From Paracoccaceae bacterium (GTDB lineage Bacteria > Pseudomonadota > Alphaproteobacteria > Rhodobacterales > Rhodobacteraceae), in NCBI GenBank assembly GCA_021741245.1, contig JAIOYF010000006.1:62001-126000 (forward strand): 64,000 bases of DNA. The letters are read 5' to 3'. A program made the position numbers and the translations under genes. This document shows, piece after piece, positions 23,724 through 33,035 of the stretch (position 1 is the stretch's first letter; each line of letters starts with the position of its first letter). The notes beneath the pieces were generated by a model. That model worked only from the letters and a program-made list of their open reading frames with translations. It ran no database searches and was not told the DNA's origin.

Positions 23724-24712
23724 AGAAATTTCAGGTCGTGGGGATCGGCAATGCCATGGTCGATGTGCTGGCCCGTGCAGAGGACTCCTTTTTGACGGAG
23801 GCCGGGATCGGCAAGGGGATCATGCAGTTGATCGACATGCCGCGCGCGGTTGACCTTTATTCCCGCATCGGTCCGGCCAAGGAAATCTCAGGCGGGTCTG
23901 CCGCCAATACCATCGCAGGCGTGGCACATCTGGGCGGGCGAACGGCCTATGTTGGCAAGGTCAAGGATGACCAGCTTGGCGCGATTTTCGCCCATGATCT
24001 GCGGGCCCAAGGGGCCGTCTATGAGACCGCGCTCGCCCCAAAGGATGCGCCACAAGAGACCGGCCGCTGCATCGTGGTGGTCACACCTGATGGCGAACGG
24101 TCGATGAACACCTATCTTGGCGTGACCGAGTTTCTGGAGCCGTCGGATATTGATCCCGACATGATGTCTCAGGCCGAGTGGATCTATCTTGAAGGCTATC
24201 GCTTTGACGGCCCCCAAAGCCATGCCGCCTTTGCCAAGGCGATTGCCGCGTGCAAGGGCGCGGGGGGGCGCGTCTCGATCACCTTGTCAGACCCTTTCTG
24301 TGTCGAACGCCACCGCGATGCGTTTCGCCGCATGATCCGCGATGACGTTGATCTGCTGTTCTGCAACCGCGCCGAGATGTTGTCGATGTATCAGACGGCG
24401 GATTTTGATGCCGCCCTGACGCAGGCCGCTGCCGAGGTGGCTATCGTCGCCTGCACCGATAGTGAGCATGGCGCGCATATCTTGTCTGACGGGCAGCGCT
24501 GGCACGCCCCCGCCGTGCCCACCAAGATCGTCGATGCAACCGGGGCAGGGGACCTGTTTGCAGGGGCTTTCCTTTGGGCACTGACGCAGGGCTATGATCT
24601 GGAGACCTGTGGCAAGATGGGCAACGTGGCCGCGTCGGAAATCATCAGCCATATCGGCGCACGGCCCGAAGCGGATCTGAAGGCGCTGTTCCAAAAGGCT
24701 GGCCTGATCTAA
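23720..24712 (+). CDS. PfkB-family carbohydrate/adenosine kinase
   Basis: A 330-residue PfkB (ribokinase-like) sugar kinase. It begins with the GIGNAMVDVLA strand, has the GGSAANTIAGVAHLGG substrate-binding glycine motif and the C-terminal DATGAGDLFAGAF signature with the catalytic base Asp278. Alphaproteobacterial members of this branch are annotated as adenosine kinases, phosphorylating adenosine or a related nucleoside with ATP, but the specificity is not proven by sequence alone. It is translationally coupled to nth. A perfect 15-bp hairpin follows. Confidence 0.85.
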   Translation: MKKFQVVGIGNAMVDVLARAEDSFLTEAGIGKGIMQLIDMPRAVDLYSRIGPAKEISGGSAANTIAGVAHLGGRTAYVGKVKDDQLGAIFAHDLRAQGAVYETALAPKDAPQETGRCIVVVTPDGERSMNTYLGVTEFLEPSDIDPDMMSQAEWIYLEGYRFDGPQSHAAFAKAIAACKGAGGRVSITLSDPFCVERHRDAFRRMIRDDVDLLFCNRAEMLSMYQTADFDAALTQAAAEVAIVACTDSEHGAHILSDGQRWHAPAVPTKIVDATGAGDLFAGAFLWALTQGYDLETCGKMGNVAASEIISHIGARPEADLKALFQKAGLI

Positions 24713-24721
24713 GCGCTTGGT

Positions 24722-24755
24722 GGCCTTTCTTCGTTTGCCGAAACGAAGAAAGGCC
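24722..24755. terminator. Perfect 15-bp stem-loop between convergent genes
   Basis: GGCCTTTCTTCGTTT and its exact complement surround a GCCG loop. It starts nine bases after the PfkB kinase stop and 16 bases from the stop of the convergent minus-strand gene. There is no U-tract on either side, so it may act as a mRNA 3'-end stabiliser, a Rho-assisted terminator or a bidirectional barrier. Confidence 0.55.
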
Positions 24756-24771
24756 CCAGCAATCTGTGTCA

Positions 24772-25515
24772 TCAGCCCAAAAGGCGGGGCTCGGACGCGG
24801 TCAGCCGCCCTTTCGTCGCCGCAGCCAGCCAAAGCGCATCGATCTGATCGATCACTGCTGGGTCAAAGCGGCTTTCCTCTTCCCAATAGCGTCCGGACGG
24901 CACCTGATATCCTGCGGCCTCTTCGGCGCTGAGGGCCGCGTCCACCGCTTGCTGCAGGAACTGGCCGGGGACGACCGCCGCCAAGGCGCCACGCTGCGCA
25001 CGGGGATAAATCAGCCTGCTTTCATCGGCCTCTGACAGATTGACCATCGCACACCCGGTCTGGGCCGCCAGCACCATCAATCGTGCCGATTTCGCCTCAA
25101 GCGTGCGCAGGGTGATATCCGGGCGCAATGGGTCAGCCTCGCCCGTCCCATAAAAATGGGTATGGCCCGTCTTGGGATAAACCATGTCACAGCCCACCAT
25201 TGCGATTACGCGCGGCTTCAGGGCGCCCAGTGCCCAATAGGCAGCGGTAAACGCCATGGTGCCGCCGCCATAAACGAAGCCGCCAAACTGGTTCTGAATG
25301 GGCACGTAGTCTGCAGCCGTTGCTATCTGCTGTTGCGCGCCAAGGTCAGATGGGTGCCGGTCGTCGGGGAAATCTTCGGGGTGGATCAGCCAGTCCCAGT
25401 CCGGGCGCACTTGCCAGGCATTGTTGATAACAACCAAGGTCTGGTCTGGTTCTTTGTCCCAACCCTGTGCCTTTAGAACGCCGGGCCCAGACCCCATGAC
25501 GATGACGATGCTCAT
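24772..25515 (-). CDS. Hypothetical protein, possibly MptE/DUF115-like
   Basis: A 247-residue soluble protein. The N-terminal MSIVIVMGSGPG is a Rossmann-type glycine motif; a central VIAMVGCDMVYPKTGHTH strand-loop resembles the GxDxxY…H motif of the DUF115/MptE-like domain found in glycosylation-associated proteins. The rest, rich in Ala/Asp/Glu, is not recognised. GGAG eight bases upstream of ATG supports the start. It is followed by a sulfotransferase gene on the same strand upstream and lies in a small cluster with a glycosyltransferase, so a role in nucleotide-linked sugar or glycan modification is a reasonable guess, not a demonstration. Confidence 0.5.
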   Translation of the reverse strand: MSIVIVMGSGPGVLKAQGWDKEPDQTLVVINNAWQVRPDWDWLIHPEDFPDDRHPSDLGAQQQIATAADYVPIQNQFGGFVYGGGTMAFTAAYWALGALKPRVIAMVGCDMVYPKTGHTHFYGTGEADPLRPDITLRTLEAKSARLMVLAAQTGCAMVNLSEADESRLIYPRAQRGALAAVVPGQFLQQAVDAALSAEEAAGYQVPSGRYWEEESRFDPAVIDQIDALWLAAATKGRLTASEPRLLG

Positions 25516-25602
25516 AAGGCCGCTCCTTTCCAGCGCCTTCTATCGCAAGCGCGTCTTCCAAATCCTGAAGCTAGGGCTGTGGGGCCTCAGGGCAACGGAT
25601 TT

Positions 25603-26436
25603 TCAGTCGCCAAGTTTGGCGTGAACCTCATCAAGGTCGATTTCGCCCAAAGGCAACTTATTGGCAGGGTTCTCAAAATCATATTTGAACAGCTGGAAAT
25701 CCCTTTTGTAGATTTCCCAGACCAGATGCTTCGACAGATCGTCGAAGTAATCCTCAACCGGGTGGCTGCGCGTCGGCCCATGGCCTTCGCTTTCATTGAA
25801 ACGGGGGATCTTGGTCAGGTCAACGGGGTGCTTTTGTTGCGTGTTCCCCAAAACGTTCAGCATGCCGTCGTTGAAATGTTCGGTAAAGAAAATCTGGTCA
25901 TAACGCCCGCCGTTGACAATGAACGTCGAGATATGCCCCGCCATGGCTGACCAGTGAATATCGGGCTCCATCGGTTTTTTCCAACGGATGGTGTCACGTG
26001 CGAACAGCAAAAAGCGGCGAAAGCTTTTGATCTGATCAAAGTCTTGCTTGCCGTCATCTCCCCCAACCTCGACCCCGTATTTTTGCACCAGCATGGGCAC
26101 AAGATTGCCGCGATAGCGTTTGCCGTTGCGTTGAATGCCGCAGATTTTGTCAAAAAAACTGGAAAGGATGCGGGTATAAGGGTTTCGGACGCAGGTGAAG
26201 GAATAGGATTTATGCTGCTTTACGTTCGTCTCAATCAGCAGTTGGCTTTCCTCTTGGGCCCATTTGTGCAGACCTGTCTTGCTGTCATGGATGTCACCGT
26301 CAAAGAACCGGCCGTGATCGGAGTAGAACATGATCTGACCGATGGTGGAGCAGGCGCATTTGGGCACCACGCGATACACCATACTTTCGCTTTCCGTCAT
26401 CCAAGTGCCGGGAAAACCCATCGCTTTCTGCTCCAT
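25603..26436 (-). CDS. Carbohydrate-type sulfotransferase
   Basis: A 277-residue cytoplasmic or membrane-associated enzyme of the sulfotransferase family 2 (HNK-1ST/chondroitin type). The PAPS-binding 5'-phosphosulfate loop is VVPKCACST (residues 23–31) and the 3'-phosphate loop is CVRNPYTRILSSFFDK (82–97), with Arg84, Arg89 and Ser92 in the expected positions. It would transfer sulfate from PAPS to a sugar, but the acceptor is unknown. A weak ribosome-binding site precedes the ATG; a start five codons later is possible. It is divergent from the GT14 gene, with an AT-rich 127-base promoter region between them. Confidence 0.8.
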   Translation of the reverse strand: MEQKAMGFPGTWMTESESMVYRVVPKCACSTIGQIMFYSDHGRFFDGDIHDSKTGLHKWAQEESQLLIETNVKQHKSYSFTCVRNPYTRILSSFFDKICGIQRNGKRYRGNLVPMLVQKYGVEVGGDDGKQDFDQIKSFRRFLLFARDTIRWKKPMEPDIHWSAMAGHISTFIVNGGRYDQIFFTEHFNDGMLNVLGNTQQKHPVDLTKIPRFNESEGHGPTRSHPVEDYFDDLSKHLVWEIYKRDFQLFKYDFENPANKLPLGEIDLDEVHAKLGD

Positions 26437-26563
26437 TTACTGCCGGGCTTGGCCGCCCAGTCCTGACTTATCAACAAATTTGCAAATAAACTCTGTCGTT
26501 TCAATGTCTGATAAAGCTAATTAAGGAAACAGTGACTCGTAAACTGCGGGAAATGTCCATCAG

Positions 26564-28141
26564 ATGGCCAGAATCGCCTATATTTTGCTGACCCATAAGG
26601 ACCCAGATGGGGTCATCGCCCAGGCAGAGCGTCTGACGGCGGGCGGTGATTTCGTGTCGATCCATTTTGACGGACGTGCTGCACAGAAAGATTTCGACCG
26701 GATCAGCAATGCCTTGGCCGAAAATTCCGGGGTCACCTTTGCCAAACGTCGCGTGAGATGTGGTTGGGGCGAGTGGAGCCTTGTCGAGGCGACCTTGCTT
26801 GCCCTGCGGGCCGCGGTTGATCAATTTCCGCGCGCCACGCATTTCTACATGATGTCTGGCGATTGCATGCCGATCAAATCGGCGGAATATGCACATAGTT
26901 TTCTGGATCGCGACGATGTCGATTACATCGAAAGTGTAGATTTCTTCAATTCAGACTGGATCAAGACCGGGATCAAGGAAGAGCGGCTGATCTTTCGCCA
27001 TTTCTTCAACGAACGCAGCCACAAGGAATGGTTCTACCGCTCCATGCGATTGCAGCGCCGTTTGGGTCTGACGCGAAAGGTGCCGGCGGATATTCAGATG
27101 CAGATCGGCTCACAATGGTGGTGCCTGCGCAGGCGCACTGTGGAATGGGTGCTGGATTTCGCAGACAGGCGCACCGATGTGATGCGCTTTTTCCGCACGA
27201 CATGGATTCCCGATGAAACCTTTTTCCAGACCATCGTGCGCCATCTGGTGCCCGAGCATGAGATACGGACACGCACGCTGACATTTCTGATGTTCACCGA
27301 TTACGGGATGCCGGTGACATTCTACAACGACAACTATGATCTCTTGCTGTCGCAGGATTATCTTTTCGCCCGCAAGATCAGCCCCGATGCCAAGGACCTG
27401 AAAGATCGGCTTGGAAAGCTTTACACGACCAAGGGCGTGCGCTTTCAAATCTCGAATGAAGGACCAAGCCTGTTCAAGTTTCTCTCCGGCCGTGGCCGGA
27501 TGGGCAGACGCTTTGCCCCCCGGTTCTGGGAGCGTGAGGCCTCCGTCGGGCGTGAACGTCAGTTGATGATGGTCACTTGCAAAAAGTGGCACGTGGCAAA
27601 GCGCTTGGTCGAGAGGGTGCGGACGGTGACGAATATGCCCGCCATCGATTATCTGTTCAACGAAGGCGCGACCGAATTGCCCGATCTGGGCGGCATTCAG
27701 TCAACACTGGAAAAACGCACACGCCATCGTCGTGCCTTGGTGCGGATGCTGTTTGATTACTGGCAGACAGATAAGCTGATCTTTTGCATCGACCCGGCCA
27801 ACGTCGATTTGATGCAGGATTTCTACAATGACAAGGCCTCGGTCCGGCTGTTGGAAATCGAATGTGACTTCACCGACGACTACCTGATTGGCCATGCAAA
27901 ACGTGTGGGTCTGGCGGGTGACCGCACGCCACAAGAAACCATCAATCGGCTTTTGCCCACGATCCGCTATGATGTGAAGTTTGAATCCGATCGCATACGG
28001 GATGCGGGATTTGCCAGTCTGAGCCGGATCAGACAATCGGCCAGCGTTGATGAAAACACGATGCCACTTGCCGAGTTTCTTGATATCCCGGTTGAGAAAG
28101 CGCGTGAGATCGCGGCGACAGAATACCTCTTTGTGGACTAG
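26564..28141 (+). CDS. GT14-type beta-1,6-N-acetylglucosaminyltransferase with C-terminal extension
   Basis: A 525-residue protein. The N-terminal 300 residues show the core-2/I-branching (GT14) pattern: LTHKDPDG strand, GWGEWSLVEATLLAL, MMSGDCMPIKS and SQWWCLRRRTVEW followed by PDETFFQTI. The C-terminal 220 residues are a separate helical domain seen attached to bacterial GT14 enzymes. It would add N-acetylglucosamine branches to an unknown acceptor. It is transcribed divergently from the sulfotransferase, and together with the DUF115-like gene this suggests a small glycan-decoration cluster. The HIT gene follows after five bases. Confidence 0.75.
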   Translation: MARIAYILLTHKDPDGVIAQAERLTAGGDFVSIHFDGRAAQKDFDRISNALAENSGVTFAKRRVRCGWGEWSLVEATLLALRAAVDQFPRATHFYMMSGDCMPIKSAEYAHSFLDRDDVDYIESVDFFNSDWIKTGIKEERLIFRHFFNERSHKEWFYRSMRLQRRLGLTRKVPADIQMQIGSQWWCLRRRTVEWVLDFADRRTDVMRFFRTTWIPDETFFQTIVRHLVPEHEIRTRTLTFLMFTDYGMPVTFYNDNYDLLLSQDYLFARKISPDAKDLKDRLGKLYTTKGVRFQISNEGPSLFKFLSGRGRMGRRFAPRFWEREASVGRERQLMMVTCKKWHVAKRLVERVRTVTNMPAIDYLFNEGATELPDLGGIQSTLEKRTRHRRALVRMLFDYWQTDKLIFCIDPANVDLMQDFYNDKASVRLLEIECDFTDDYLIGHAKRVGLAGDRTPQETINRLLPTIRYDVKFESDRIRDAGFASLSRIRQSASVDENTMPLAEFLDIPVEKAREIAATEYLFVD

Positions 28142-28146
28142 GACCA

Positions 28147-28521
28147 ATGCCCAAGACATATGACCCGACAAACATCTTCGCCCGTATCTTGCGGGGCGAA
28201 ATTCCGAACAAGACTGTGCTGGAAACCCCGCACTCCCTTGCTTTTCATGATATAAATCCATTGGCCCCGGTGCATGTTCTTGTCATTCCCAAAGGGGCCT
28301 ATGTGGATTTTGACGATTTCGCCCGCAATGCGACGGATGCCGAGATTGTCGATTTCAACCGCGCCTGCGCCAAGGTGTGTGAGGTGACGGGCTGTTCGCC
28401 GGGCGAGGGGTATCGGGCCATCACGAATGCAGGCGCACATGGGATGCAAGAGGTGCCGCATTACCACCTCCACATTCTGGGGGGCCGTGTCTTGGGCCGC
28501 ATGATCGCACGGGCTGACTGA
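28147..28521 (+). CDS. HIT-family nucleotide-binding protein
   Basis: A 124-residue histidine-triad protein of the HINT branch. The triad HxHxHxx is His105-Tyr-His107-Leu-His109, preceded by HDINPLAPVHVLVIPKG, the standard nucleotide-binding region. Members hydrolyse AMP-linked amines or bind nucleotides; the in vivo role is generally unknown. AGGA is four bases before the ATG, and the gene follows the glycosyltransferase by five bases, so it shares that transcript, which may be coincidence of packing. Confidence 0.9.
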   Translation: MPKTYDPTNIFARILRGEIPNKTVLETPHSLAFHDINPLAPVHVLVIPKGAYVDFDDFARNATDAEIVDFNRACAKVCEVTGCSPGEGYRAITNAGAHGMQEVPHYHLHILGGRVLGRMIARAD

Positions 28522-28590
28522 TCCCGCATCTTTCGCGTCGCGCGGGCGGCGGTGCGGGGTGCAAATGGGGCCACCATATAGGAGGGTCCC

Positions 28591-29052
28591 ATGGTTCGTT
28601 TCATTCCCATCTCAACCCAGATTGCGCGCCACTATCAGGCGGGGGGGCCTGACGCGAATGGCCAGTCCCCCGAACGACAAATATGCGATGGCCCCGGCAA
28701 CCCTTGCCGTCATTGCCTGCAGATGATTCCTGTTGGTGCGCAGATGCTGGTGCTGGCACATCGCCCGTTTCCCGCGCTTCAGCCCTATGCGGAAACAGGC
28801 CCTATTTTTCTGTGTGCTGATCCTTGCCTTTCAGGTGGTGGTGCGCAGTTGCCTGAAATGCTGGCCTCTTCTGACTATATCGTTCGTGGCTATGGACCGG
28901 ACGACCGCATCGTTTATGGCACCGGCGGGGTCATTGCGACTTCACAGATCGCAGAGCGCGCGGACCAATTGCTGAGCGATCCCGATATTGCCTATGTGCA
29001 TGTGCGCAGCGCCCGGAACAATTGTTTTCAATGCCGGATCGACCGCGCTTAG
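28591..29052 (+). CDS. DUF1203-family protein
   Basis: A 153-residue small cytoplasmic protein with the family-typical GNPCRHCLQMIPVGAQMLVLAHRPF and ETGPIFLCAD segments and conserved Cys residues (CRHC, FLCADPC) near the N-terminus and a C-terminal NNCFQCRID. The CxxC pairs suggest a bound metal or disulfide. The family has no established function. TAGGAGGG before the ATG is a strong ribosome-binding site. It converges on the MmcQ/YjbR gene with only 19 bases between stops. Confidence 0.75.
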   Translation: MVRFIPISTQIARHYQAGGPDANGQSPERQICDGPGNPCRHCLQMIPVGAQMLVLAHRPFPALQPYAETGPIFLCADPCLSGGGAQLPEMLASSDYIVRGYGPDDRIVYGTGGVIATSQIAERADQLLSDPDIAYVHVRSARNNCFQCRIDRA

Positions 29053-29071
29053 GGTGCCGTCAAACTACCGG

Positions 29072-29431
29072 TCATCCGTGGCCCTGCTCCGCCTCCCACG
29101 CCTTTAGCCAGCGTTTGGGGGCGGCGTCGCGCCATTGCCGGATCAGTCGCGGACGCGCCCAATCGGGGTCAATCCGTCCGGCCCGGACCAAGACGAGCGG
29201 GTGATTGGCGTAATGTGGATGCAAGAAATAGGTGTCCGGCGCGGCCTGCATCAGCATTTCGCGTTCGTCTATGTCAGCACGAAACACGGCGGCATCTGCA
29301 TATGGTGACCACCAGCACCACATCTTGCCATGTGCCTTCAGCGCTTCATGCCCCCAAGGATGCGCCAGCGTCACGCCGGGCAGGTTGAGGGAGAGGGCAA
29401 AGGCTTTCAGCGTTTCCCAATCCCCGATCAT
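29072..29431 (-). CDS. MmcQ/YjbR-family protein
   Basis: A 119-residue protein of the MmcQ/YjbR (CyaY-like fold) family: LPGVTLAHPWGHEALKAHGKMWC, KMW and a basic C-terminus WRDAAPKRWLKAWEA. These proteins have a DNA-binding-like fold with unproven function. The chosen ATG starts MIGDWETLKAF one base past the stop of polA on the same strand, with GAGGCGC in the polA tail as ribosome-binding site; an upstream frame reading inside polA is not needed. Confidence 0.8.
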   Translation of the reverse strand: MIGDWETLKAFALSLNLPGVTLAHPWGHEALKAHGKMWCWWSPYADAAVFRADIDEREMLMQAAPDTYFLHPHYANHPLVLVRAGRIDPDWARPRLIRQWRDAAPKRWLKAWEAEQGHG

Positions 29432-29432
29432 C

Positions 29433-32264
29433 TTAATGCGCCTCGGCCCAGTTTTTGCCACGGCCCGCCTCGACATTCAGATGCACCTGCAAATGCACCG
29501 CCGGGTCTGCGGCCCCCTCCATCACATCGCGGGCGATGGTTGTCAGGGCATCGGCCTCATCCTCGGCCACCTCGAACAAAAGTTCGTCATGGACTTGCAG
29601 CAGCATCTTGGCATCCATGCCCTTGATGGCCGCGGGCATCCGGATCATGGCGCGGCGGATCACATCGGCGGCAGTGCCCTGAATAGGGGCGTTGATGGCT
29701 GCACGTTTGGCAAATCCTGCACCGGGGCCTTTTGCGTTGATCTCGGGAGTGTTGATTTTCCGACCAAACAAGGTTTGAACATAGCCCTTTGCCTGCGCAA
29801 ACTTGACAGTTTCGGACATATACTCTTTGATCCCGGGAAACCGTTCAAAATACCGGTCGATAAAGCCCTGTGCCTCGGCCCGTGGAATGCGCAGGTTGCG
29901 GGCAAGGCCAAAGCCGGAAATTCCATAGATGACGCCAAAGTTGATCGCCTTGGCCTGACGGCGAATATCGGGCGTCATCTGATCAAGCGGCACGTTGAAC
30001 ATCTCGGACGCGGTCATGGCGTGAATGTCGATGCCATCCTTGAAGGCCTGACGCAACGCCGGGATATCGGCGATATGGGCCAGAATGCGCAATTCGATCT
30101 GGCTGTAGTCGAGGCTGACCAGAACCCGGCCCTTGGGTGCGACAAAGGCCTCGCGGATGCGACGGCCCTCCTCACTGCGCACCGGGATGTTTTGCAGGTT
30201 TGGATCCGTCGAGGCCAAGCGCCCCGTATTCGCCCCCGCGATGGAGTAAGAGGTATGCACCCGCCCGGTTTCGGGGTTGATATGGTCTTGCAGCGCATCG
30301 GTATAGGTGGATTTCAGCTTGGAAAGCTGCCGCCAATCCAGCACCCGCGCGGCCAAGGTGGCCCCCTGCGGATGGCTGTCTTCCAGCGTCGTGATATCCT
30401 CAAGCACATCCGCGCCAGTGGCATAGGCCCCGGTCTTGCCCTTTTCACCGCCCGGAACACCCATGCGGTCAAACAAGATCTCGCCGATCTGCTTGGGGGA
30501 TCCTACGTTGAATTTCTCGCCCGCCAGTGTTTGGATTTCATCCTCCAGCCCGGCCATCTTTTGGGCAAAGGCGTTTGACATGCGGCTCAGCGTGTCGCGG
30601 TCCACCTGAATGCCATGCATCTCCATCTCGGCCAACACGGGCACAAGCGGGCGCTCCAACGTTTCATAAACTGTGGTGACCGCCGCGCGGTGCAGTTGCG
30701 GCTTGAAGGTTTGCCACAGGCGCAGGGTCACATCGGCATCTTCGGCGGCATATTTCACCGCATCATCCACCGCGACCCGGTCAAAGGTGATGGCAGATTT
30801 GCCCGACCCCAAGAGCGGTTTGATCGGGATTGGCACATGGGCCAGATAGGTTTCCGACAGGTTGTCCATGCCATGACCATGCAGACCCGCATGCATGGCA
30901 TAAGACATCAGCATGGTGTCATCGAACGGGGCCACATGCACGCCGTGGCGGGCAAAGATCTTCCAGTCATATTTCATGTTCTGGCCGATCTTGAGCACCG
31001 CCGCATCCTCTAGCACGGGCTTGAGTGCGGCCAGCACCTGATCCATCGGCAATTGCCCGGCCACCAGATCGGTCGAGCCAAAAAGGTCCCCCCCGCCTTG
31101 CTTGTGGCCCAGCGGGATATAGCAGGCCCGACCCGGATCGACCGAAAGGGAAATTCCCACCAACTCGGCCCGCATTTCATCCAGACTTGTGGTCTCGGTG
31201 TCCACAGCAACATGACCCACATCGCGGATGCGGTCGATCCACGTGGCAAGCTGCGCCATGCTGTCCACCCGCTCATAGGCATCGTGGTCAAAGGGCAGAC
31301 GTTCAGGCGCCGGGCCGGGTTCGTCATGTGCGGCGTCGCCGCCGCCAAAACCTGCGCCCTCGGGCACGGCAGGGGCCTCGACCTTCAGCCGCTCTGCCAC
31401 CCGGCGCGTCAGGGTGCGGAACTCCATCTCTTGCAAAAAGCCAAGCAGCTTTTCCGGATCAGGGTCTGTCACCTCAAGGCTGTCGAGCCCGAAATCCAAG
31501 GGCACTTGCCCATCCAGCGACACAAGTTGACGTGAGACGCGGATCTGATCGGCGTTGTCGAGCAGGGCCTCACGTCGTTTGGGTTGCTTGATCTCGGACG
31601 CGCGGGCCAGCAGCGTATCCAGATCGCCATATTCGTTGATCAAGAGTGCTGCGGTTTTCAACCCGATTCCCGGTGCGCCGGGCACGTTGTCAACGGAATC
31701 GCCCGCCAGCGATTGCACATCGACAACCCGGTCTGGCCCCACACCGAATTTCTCGAACACCTCATCCACGCCGATCATCTTGTCTTTCATCGGATCACGC
31801 ATCCGCACGCCCCCGCCGACAAGCTGCATCAGATCCTTGTCAGAGGAAATGATGGTGCATTCGCCGCCCGCTTCGGTGGCCTGCCGAGCAAGGGTGGCGA
31901 TGATGTCATCGGCCTCAAACCCCTCGATCTCGATGCAGCTGACGTTAAAGGCGCGCGTGGCATCCCGTGTCAGGGGAAATTGCGGGCGCAGATCTTCGGG
32001 TGGTGGCGGGCGGTTGGCCTTGTAGGCGGGATAGATGTCATTGCGAAAGGTCTTGGAGGAAAAGTCGAAAATCACTGCGATATGGGTCGGCACCTCGCGC
32101 CCCGATTTCGTGATCTCGTTCCACAAGATGTTGCAAAACCCTGCCACAGCCCCGACAGGCAAGCCATCGGATTTCCGCGTCAGCGGTGGCAGCGCGTGAT
32201 AGGCCCGGAAAATATAGGCCGATCCGTCGATCAGATGCAGATGATGCCCCTTGCCAAATGCCAT
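29433..32264 (-). CDS. polA: DNA polymerase I
   Basis: A 943-residue three-domain enzyme. The 5'-3' exonuclease domain (residues 1 to about 300) contains IDGSAYIFRAYHALPPL, IIEGFEADDIIATLA and SSDKDLMQLV; the 3'-5' exonuclease domain keeps its DTETTSLD acid pair; and the polymerase has DYSQIELRILAHI, KAINFGVIYGISGFGLA and the C-terminal QVHDELLFEV. All catalytic acids appear intact, so it is a full-function repair and Okazaki-maturation polymerase. The start begins MAFGKGHHLHLIDG; a further 267 upstream codons are open but overlap another gene. The next gene downstream is the MmcQ/YjbR gene. Confidence 0.97.
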   Translation of the reverse strand: MAFGKGHHLHLIDGSAYIFRAYHALPPLTRKSDGLPVGAVAGFCNILWNEITKSGREVPTHIAVIFDFSSKTFRNDIYPAYKANRPPPPEDLRPQFPLTRDATRAFNVSCIEIEGFEADDIIATLARQATEAGGECTIISSDKDLMQLVGGGVRMRDPMKDKMIGVDEVFEKFGVGPDRVVDVQSLAGDSVDNVPGAPGIGLKTAALLINEYGDLDTLLARASEIKQPKRREALLDNADQIRVSRQLVSLDGQVPLDFGLDSLEVTDPDPEKLLGFLQEMEFRTLTRRVAERLKVEAPAVPEGAGFGGGDAAHDEPGPAPERLPFDHDAYERVDSMAQLATWIDRIRDVGHVAVDTETTSLDEMRAELVGISLSVDPGRACYIPLGHKQGGGDLFGSTDLVAGQLPMDQVLAALKPVLEDAAVLKIGQNMKYDWKIFARHGVHVAPFDDTMLMSYAMHAGLHGHGMDNLSETYLAHVPIPIKPLLGSGKSAITFDRVAVDDAVKYAAEDADVTLRLWQTFKPQLHRAAVTTVYETLERPLVPVLAEMEMHGIQVDRDTLSRMSNAFAQKMAGLEDEIQTLAGEKFNVGSPKQIGEILFDRMGVPGGEKGKTGAYATGADVLEDITTLEDSHPQGATLAARVLDWRQLSKLKSTYTDALQDHINPETGRVHTSYSIAGANTGRLASTDPNLQNIPVRSEEGRRIREAFVAPKGRVLVSLDYSQIELRILAHIADIPALRQAFKDGIDIHAMTASEMFNVPLDQMTPDIRRQAKAINFGVIYGISGFGLARNLRIPRAEAQGFIDRYFERFPGIKEYMSETVKFAQAKGYVQTLFGRKINTPEINAKGPGAGFAKRAAINAPIQGTAADVIRRAMIRMPAAIKGMDAKMLLQVHDELLFEVAEDEADALTTIARDVMEGAADPAVHLQVHLNVEAGRGKNWAEAH

Positions 32265-32564
32265 GTTCCCGCCCCCATTTTGACCTTGCCCGAAGTATTG
32301 CCACGAACTGCGCGGCGCTTCCACCCACCAAAGGCAGCTTGGTGCCGTGGACAGATCTGCCTTGACGGAATCGCACGCGCGCCGCATGGTACCGGCGTGC
32401 TGACCCGTATCGTCCCCCTCTTGGCGCAAGCCTCGTTTTATTATCCCGACGCCACATAGGCGGTCGGTCGGCTTTTCATGAAAGTCTGAACCATATGGCC
32501 GCCCGCGACGGGCAGGCCAATGGAAGCGGTTCCCCTCGCGGGCCAAAGCGAAGGAAACCGGAAA
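32265..32564. other. Intergenic region between polA and a GNAT gene
   Basis: The 300 bases between the divergent polA and acetyltransferase genes contain no supported gene, tRNA or repeat. They must hold both promoters, but I do not see a pair of hexamers good enough to mark. The only clear signal is AAGGAAACC just before the GNAT start. Confidence 0.4.
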
Positions 32565-33035
32565 ATGTCTCGAAAACACGTCACTATCCAGCTTGCAGCG
32601 CCCAAGCATCTGCCCGAGGTGCACCGTATGCTGATTGCCCTTGCCGCATTCCATGGCGATCAGGCGACGATCACGCCGCAGGCCCTGCGTCGCCTTGCCT
32701 TTCAGGGGCCGGGGGCGCGGCTTTTGGTGGCTACGCTGGATGACAGCCCGCAAGAGCATCCCGTCGGCTACGCCTTGTTGGTGCTGCGGGCCAATATGGT
32801 GACGGGGGGGCAAAGCTATGTGATTGACCACCTCTACGTGCAAGAACCCCTGCGCAGGCAAGGGATTGGCCGGGCATTGATCAAAGGGGCCCGGATTCTG
32901 GCAAGGGATGAGGGGCGGGCAGGTCTGGTGATCGGGGCGCATCCGAGCAATGATACAGCAGCCCAAGCCTACCGCGCCATGGGCTTGGCCGAACTGCCCG
33001 CGTCCGGGCCGCGCTTTGCGGTGGAACTCGCCTAA
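32565..33035 (+). CDS. GNAT-family N-acetyltransferase
   Basis: A 156-residue single GNAT domain of the Acetyltransf_1 type, distinct from the four RimJ/RimL-like proteins elsewhere in the window. The cofactor motif is RRQGIGRALIKGA (R/QxxGxG/A), preceded by the YVIDHLYVQEPL strand. It begins with a short beta strand HVTIQLAAPKHL. Substrate unknown; amino sugars, antibiotics or polyamines are all common in this branch. AAGGAAACCGGAAA upstream supports the ATG. It converges on the zinc-finger gene. Confidence 0.8.
   Translation: MSRKHVTIQLAAPKHLPEVHRMLIALAAFHGDQATITPQALRRLAFQGPGARLLVATLDDSPQEHPVGYALLVLRANMVTGGQSYVIDHLYVQEPLRRQGIGRALIKGARILARDEGRAGLVIGAHPSNDTAAQAYRAMGLAELPASGPRFAVELA

Noticed and set aside
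29232-30578. A 448-codon open frame antisense to polA
   Set aside because: It lies fully on the opposite strand of the polymerase domain, without ribosome-binding site or recognisable domain.
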